A stretch of DNA of 64,000 nt from Pseudoalteromonas rubra. GTDB taxonomy: Bacteria; Pseudomonadota; Gammaproteobacteria; Enterobacterales; Alteromonadaceae. The stretch spans positions 496,001-560,000 of the forward strand of contig NZ_PNCJ01000005.1 of NCBI RefSeq assembly GCF_005887115.1. Reading direction: 5' to 3'. The translations under genes were made by a program, and so were the position numbers. The notes under the pieces are model-generated. The model ran no database searches, was not told the origin of the DNA, and saw only the letters and a list, made by a program, of their open reading frames with translations. Below are positions 60,176-64,000 of this stretch, in pieces. The number at the start of each line of letters is the position of its first letter. The first letter of the stretch is position 1.

Positions 60176-60194
60176 TGCGCCACCTTTCGGCGCA
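60176..60194 (-). terminator. Possible terminator/hairpin after paeA
   Basis: TGCGCC/GGCGCA stem with a 7-base loop; a T-run appears only about 10 bases further, so it is weak. A second hairpin AAAGTGCC/GGCACTTT lies at 60111-60143. One of these probably separates paeA from the downstream kinase gene. Confidence 0.4.
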
Positions 60195-60211
60195 CAGTCG
60201 ACTTGAGGGGG

Positions 60212-60250
60212 TCAATCGCGGATGCCAATCGCGGATGCCAATCGCGGATG
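60212..60250. repeat. 13-bp tandem repeat, three copies
   Basis: CCAATCGCGGATG at 60225-60237 and 60238-60250, preceded by a copy differing in one base (60212-60224). Located 15 bases past the paeA stop. The unit is not a multiple of three and no gene spans it. Possibly a simple minisatellite. Confidence 0.95.
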
Positions 60251-60265
60251 CCAATCATGGAAGGT

Positions 60266-61561
60266 TTAGCTACGGCTCACTTCAATCTGTTTGATGGCCA
60301 GGCCCTGTATCTCTGTCACCTTAAAGGTAAAGCCCTCAATTTCTATTATTTCGCCCTGATGCGGAAAATGTCGGCAGTGATGGATCAGATACCCCGCCAG
60401 CGTCTCTATTGCGTCCACGGGCATAAACTCATGCTCAACCACCGACAGCTGGAAATCTTTCATCGACATGTCACCTTGCACCAGCCAGCGCGACGCATCT
60501 TTTTGCCGAAACTGGGCTTCTATCGCCTCGCTGTCTTTCAATGCAATAAAGTTCAGTATGCTGGACAAAGTCACCATGCCGACCACAGTGGCAAATTCGT
60601 TGATCACCACAGCGGTATTACATGGATGAGCCTTGAGCGCATTGAGGGCGTCTGACAAGCTTAAGGTATCGAGCAAGATAACCGGCCGTAAGAACGCCTC
60701 CTGTTGCGCATCCAACAGAGGCCGTCCTGCTATCAGGTTGCCTAATAACTGCTTAGCCTCAACAGCGGCAATCACCTGATCTAAGCTGCCATCACACAAT
60801 AAGTATTGCTGAAAGCTACGGTTTTGTACTTGCCTGGCCAACGCTTTTTCATCATCGTGAATATTGAGCCATTCGACGGCATCACGATTGATCATCGCCT
60901 GAGTAATACTGGTCTGGTCCAGGTCCAGCACATTGCCGATTATATTGTGTTCATGTGCCCCCAACTCTCCCTGCTCGGCACTTTGGTCAACCACTGCAAA
61001 CAAGTCATCCCGGGTGATTAGGTCATCGCGCTGGTTGGGCAATTTAAATGCGCGAATAATCACATCCGCCATCAGATTAAATAGCCAAATCACAGGTTTG
61101 AACAGCCAAACGCTTGCCAGCATCAGGCTGATAAAACGCATTGCTATAGACTCTGGGATCACCATGGCAACCCGCTTAGGCAGCAGATCGGCAAACAACA
61201 CAAACATGGCCGTGATCAACAAAAAAGACAACACGGTTGAAACCTGCAACAAAACCGTATGGTATTGCGCCACATCCGCAACAAGCAGACCCAAAATGAC
61301 TTGCGATGCCTGATAGATGTAGGGCGTAAATACCGACTCGCCAATCATACCGGCAACAATGGCCAGGGCATTCAGCACCACCTGAACAGCCGCAAAAAAC
61401 TGGTGTGCGTTGGCCTGTAAATACATCACTTTTTTGGCGCGGAGATCGCCCAGATCCAGTCGGCTTTGCAGCTTTACTTTACGCGCAGCAGCCAGAGATA
61501 TTTCGCATAAAGCAAACACAGCGCTCATTACTATGAGCAAAAAAACCCATATTAGGTCCAA
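60266..61561 (-). CDS. paeA: PaeA/YtfL-type CNNM/CorC transporter
   Basis: 431 residues, slightly shorter than E. coli YtfL/PaeA (447), the polyamine exporter. CNNM/DUF21 membrane domain about 1-190 (CEISLAAARKVKL, HQFFAAVQVVLNALAIVAG, PKRVAMVIPE), CBS-domain pair about 200-320 (VEWLNIHDDE to VVGMVTLSSIL) and a CorC_HlyC domain about 335-425 (WLVQGDMSMKDFQ to FKVTEIQGLAIKQIEV). The N-terminal pattern fits PaeA better than CorC. No adjacent polyamine genes. The function is inferred from family likeness. Confidence 0.85.
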   Translation of the reverse strand: MDLIWVFLLIVMSAVFALCEISLAAARKVKLQSRLDLGDLRAKKVMYLQANAHQFFAAVQVVLNALAIVAGMIGESVFTPYIYQASQVILGLLVADVAQYHTVLLQVSTVLSFLLITAMFVLFADLLPKRVAMVIPESIAMRFISLMLASVWLFKPVIWLFNLMADVIIRAFKLPNQRDDLITRDDLFAVVDQSAEQGELGAHEHNIIGNVLDLDQTSITQAMINRDAVEWLNIHDDEKALARQVQNRSFQQYLLCDGSLDQVIAAVEAKQLLGNLIAGRPLLDAQQEAFLRPVILLDTLSLSDALNALKAHPCNTAVVINEFATVVGMVTLSSILNFIALKDSEAIEAQFRQKDASRWLVQGDMSMKDFQLSVVEHEFMPVDAIETLAGYLIHHCRHFPHQGEIIEIEGFTFKVTEIQGLAIKQIEVSRS

Positions 61562-61642
61562 TTACACACCTGACGGTTAAATAGAATTCGAGCGCGATAT
61601 ATACGCCCAATCGATGTTGCTGGCAATAAAAAAAATCGCTAT

Positions 61643-62380
61643 TTACACAAATAATTGGCGGGCATATTTACCCGGGGTGATGCGCAGAATGTCCTTGAAC
61701 TCCCGGGTAAGGTGTGCCTGATCAGAAAACCCGCAAGCCAATGCTAATTGTGCCAGATTTGTCATAGGGTTATCTCTGAGTTTTTGCTGCGCATTGCGGA
61801 TCCGATAAATACGAGCAAGATATTTGGGAGTCAGCTCTGACTGTTCTTTTACCTGACGCTCAAGCTGGCGCATACAAAGGGGTACAGCACGATACGCGTC
61901 TTCAAGCGGATTTAATTGCATCAGCTGATTAATCAGCTGATAAGTGTATTGCAGGTCACAGCTCAAGTTCGGCGCTGAGGCAGCAAAAGTGTCCAGCCAC
62001 TGCTGCAGAGTATGCAGTGCCGGCGCTTGTTTGAGCTGCTCAGCCAGCGCACATAATCCGGATGCCGATAACACTGGATGAAGCGCTTCCTGAAGTGCCT
62101 TGAATCTCGCTGGGAATAAGCGGATCCCAGCAAATTCGGCTCCGGCGCTGTAACTGAGTTCTGCAGATTGTTTTGAAGGGGCCTGAATATGAAAAGGCGC
62201 AGATATTTTATGCTCATCCAGCGTCAACTCACCTTTGAGCAAAAATAAAACGCCCTGAGCACCATCGCAGGGTAACCAGCGAGTACCCGCCTGCGTAGCA
62301 CGTGCAAACCACACGGCCTGCACGTATCGCCCTGTTTCGCCATCCGGTTGATGGCGCTGTAAAATTAGCTCACTGTTCAT
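61643..62380 (-). CDS. AraC-family transcriptional regulator
   Basis: 245 residues from ATG 62380, overlapping the AhpD-like gene's stop (ATGAACAGTGA); an in-frame ATG at 62440 would add 20 residues. N-terminal ligand or dimerisation domain (about 1-130), C-terminal HTH_18 about 155-240 (LARIYRIRNAQQKLRDNP, LAQLALACGFSDQAHLTREFKDILRITPGKY). Co-transcribed with the AhpD-like protein, whose gene it probably regulates or whose signal it senses. Confidence 0.85.
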   Translation of the reverse strand: MNSELILQRHQPDGETGRYVQAVWFARATQAGTRWLPCDGAQGVLFLLKGELTLDEHKISAPFHIQAPSKQSAELSYSAGAEFAGIRLFPARFKALQEALHPVLSASGLCALAEQLKQAPALHTLQQWLDTFAASAPNLSCDLQYTYQLINQLMQLNPLEDAYRAVPLCMRQLERQVKEQSELTPKYLARIYRIRNAQQKLRDNPMTNLAQLALACGFSDQAHLTREFKDILRITPGKYARQLFV

Positions 62381-62813
62381 CTGGGTCAGGTTTAAACATT
62401 TTGACAACTCGGTTCCAGGCATTAATAGCATTGATGGCAACCGTCAGAGTAACCAGGGCATCATCACTGAACACGTCTGACAATTGTGCATACAGAGTAT
62501 CCTCAATGGGTTGGAGGTTTGTCAATTGCTCACATAAAGTGAGTGCCAGCCGCTCCTGCGTCGTAAAGCCCGACATATCTCGCCAGGCGTTTAGTGCGAT
62601 GATCCGTTTGGCGCATTCTCCCTGCTCCATCGCCTGGCGGCTATGCATGGCAATACAGTAGCCGCACTGGTTTAGCTGAGACGCTCTGAGTTTAACCAGC
62701 TCCCAAAGTTTTGTATCCAAGTGACGCATTACTTCCTCATTCAGTAATTGTTCCTGAACAAACAGGTGTTGCATCAGTTTAGGGGCACATTGTAAATAGT
62801 TGGCTCTTTTCAT
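62370..62813 (-). CDS. AhpD-like carboxymuconolactone decarboxylase-family protein
   Basis: 147 residues. CMD/AhpD fold with redox motif CGYC-IAMHSRQA (about 50-62; CxxC followed by His), as in AhpD-type alkylhydroperoxidases. Members reduce peroxides with lipoyl partners or act as enzymes in ring cleavage; which applies is unclear. AACAGGAAAAG precedes ATG. First gene of a two-gene unit with the AraC regulator. Confidence 0.85.
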   Translation of the reverse strand: MKRANYLQCAPKLMQHLFVQEQLLNEEVMRHLDTKLWELVKLRASQLNQCGYCIAMHSRQAMEQGECAKRIIALNAWRDMSGFTTQERLALTLCEQLTNLQPIEDTLYAQLSDVFSDDALVTLTVAINAINAWNRVVKMFKPDPDEQ

Positions 62814-62910
62814 GGTCTTTTCCTGTTGTGTCTTCCATGACAGTCAGATTACCCACCAGCATCACAACAGGATTGAAGAAAAACGACTTTATCGCCAGAG
62901 CATCTGGCAA

Positions 62911-63984
62911 TCAGAGCAGGTCGTGTTGTTTGATAAACTCGACCAGTCCGGATGCGATATCTTTATGTTCCTGTGCCGTGGGGTGCCAGATACAGCCTTC
63001 CAGAGCAGAAACAAAGGTATTGGCATACACATGCTCAACCCCTTGGCTGGCCAACTGTTTCAATGCTGTGTCCGTCGCGGGGATGATAAAATCGTAGGGG
63101 TAAGCGGGTCGGGGCATAACCACTATGGCCACTTCCGGATAACGACTGCGCAAAGAGTGAACAAACTCGACCATGGCTTCTTCCCACGCAGCTTTTACCT
63201 CTTCGATGGTTTGCCATGGCTCATGGGGTTGAGGGTCGGTACTAAAATCATTGGTGCCAAACTCAAGCACAATTAACTCGGGGTACTTTTCCTGATAGGG
63301 CAATTCATCGCCAAACACCGCAGATATTTTGTCTACATAATCGACCAGTGTATGATGAGACTGGTTGCCATTCCAGTTACGGATTAAGCCTAAACCGGAA
63401 TACGAAACCTGGGTAAAGGAGCTATTTAATTGCTGGGCAGCCAGATAAGGGAAAGCCAGCCGGGCGTTGCTGGTATCATTGATCTCCTGCCAGGTGCACT
63501 GCCTTTTGGTGGATTCGCTGCCAAAGCCGGCACTGATCGAATCACCTATAAAGAGAATATGCGGTTGTACCTCCCAGGTACCTTCGAGCCGGCCATCCAC
63601 CTCAAAATTAAGGAGTTTACTGCGCGCCTCATAATGCTCCCAGCGCTTGACCACTTCAATGTGCACGCGCTTTGACTGTGACTGCTCAAACAACACAAAG
63701 CTTTGTGCCTCTCCCGTTTGCGCCGTAGCTATCTTTTTATGTAACTTGCCGTCAACCAGAATGTCGAACTGCTCGCCGTGACCCACTAAGTTGACTGCCA
63801 GGGATTTACCCACCAGCTGAGTATGAATGGCCGTGCCTGGCCAGTTAAATTCAACACTGCCGTCTTGATAGTTTTTATGAATGCGGCCTTCATAAACCAA
63901 CGCATGATGGGTAGCGGGCAGAATATTGGCCAAACAACTCAGGCTAACACTCAGCCCCAGTAAAATGAATATTAAGCGAGACAT
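62911..63984 (-). CDS. SGNH-fold carbohydrate esterase, CE2-like
   Basis: 357 residues. Signal peptide about 1-19 (LGLSVSLSCLA). Jelly-roll N-terminal domain about 20-135, then an SGNH/GDSL hydrolase: HILFIGDSISAGFG (block I, Ser near 149), VSYSGLGLIRNW (block II), VLEFGTNDFS (block III) and HPTAQEH near 330-336 (block V His). This two-domain form is typical of CE2 acetyl-esterases acting on acetylated xylan or other polysaccharides. GGAAC lies before ATG. Only 16 bases of leader are in the window. Confidence 0.88.
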   Translation of the reverse strand: MSRLIFILLGLSVSLSCLANILPATHHALVYEGRIHKNYQDGSVEFNWPGTAIHTQLVGKSLAVNLVGHGEQFDILVDGKLHKKIATAQTGEAQSFVLFEQSQSKRVHIEVVKRWEHYEARSKLLNFEVDGRLEGTWEVQPHILFIGDSISAGFGSESTKRQCTWQEINDTSNARLAFPYLAAQQLNSSFTQVSYSGLGLIRNWNGNQSHHTLVDYVDKISAVFGDELPYQEKYPELIVLEFGTNDFSTDPQPHEPWQTIEEVKAAWEEAMVEFVHSLRSRYPEVAIVVMPRPAYPYDFIIPATDTALKQLASQGVEHVYANTFVSALEGCIWHPTAQEHKDIASGLVEFIKQHDLL

Positions 63985-64000
63985 AGCAAGTTCCTTTTTT

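Noticed and set aside
60212..60250. 13-bp repeats as iterons or a CRISPR-like array
   Set aside because: Units abut directly without spacers, only three copies, no replication or cas genes nearby.

Overview
The window looks like chromosomal DNA of a marine gammaproteobacterium, most likely Pseudoalteromonas or a close Alteromonadales relative. This is inferred from the gene content: a LodA/LodB quinoprotein oxidase pair, a TonB receptor, a NudB/QmcA/PaeA-type gammaproteobacterial core, many secreted hydrolases and two-component systems, and a large NRPS/PKS locus. No rRNA, tRNA, CRISPR array, transposase or phage gene was recognised.

Region 1 (1-19.9 kb, minus strand) is a lipopeptide assembly line that continues beyond the left edge. 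The first enzyme (9896-19927) is laid out FAAL-ACP-KS-AT-ACP-aminotransferase-C-A-T, the layout known from iturin/mycosubtilin starters, and should make a beta-amino fatty acid and join it to a first amino acid. The second (1-9893, incomplete) starts two bases later with a TubC-type docking domain and three C-A-T modules. Binding-pocket residues read by eye suggest Gly-like (enzyme 1), then Asp, Asn and Asn (enzyme 2). Termination, export and tailoring genes are not visible.

Region 2 (20-29.9 kb) holds a long non-coding gap with palindromes, a zinc alcohol dehydrogenase, a lipoprotein of four fasciclin (FAS1) domains whose last domain is split by a Lipoprotein_15-like insert, a ridA-lodA-lodB operon (quinone-cofactor amino-acid oxidase, its maturation flavoprotein and an imine deaminase), wrbA, and a solitary RebB/R-body-family gene.

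Region 3 (30-48 kb) is a surface and signalling block: a LytS/LytT-type two-component pair followed by a BAAT-type lipoprotein hydrolase; a secreted esterase; a membrane-bound CadC/ToxR-type regulator followed by an S41-peptidase-like lipoprotein; an unusual Nramp homologue, a Cache chemoreceptor and a periplasmic solute-binding protein; a TonB-dependent receptor; and an M6 metalloprotease whose ribosome-binding site lies inside a 13-bp inverted repeat.

Region 4 (48-64 kb) contains a candidate small RNA with its own promoter-like sequence and a strong terminator, nudB, a methyltransferase, a D-threonine aldolase-family enzyme, a QmcA/NfeD-type pair, a GNAT acetyltransferase, three multi-domain sensor kinases, an XRE-2TM protein, a PaeA/YtfL-type transporter, an AraC regulator overlapping an AhpD-like gene, and a CE2-type secreted esterase.
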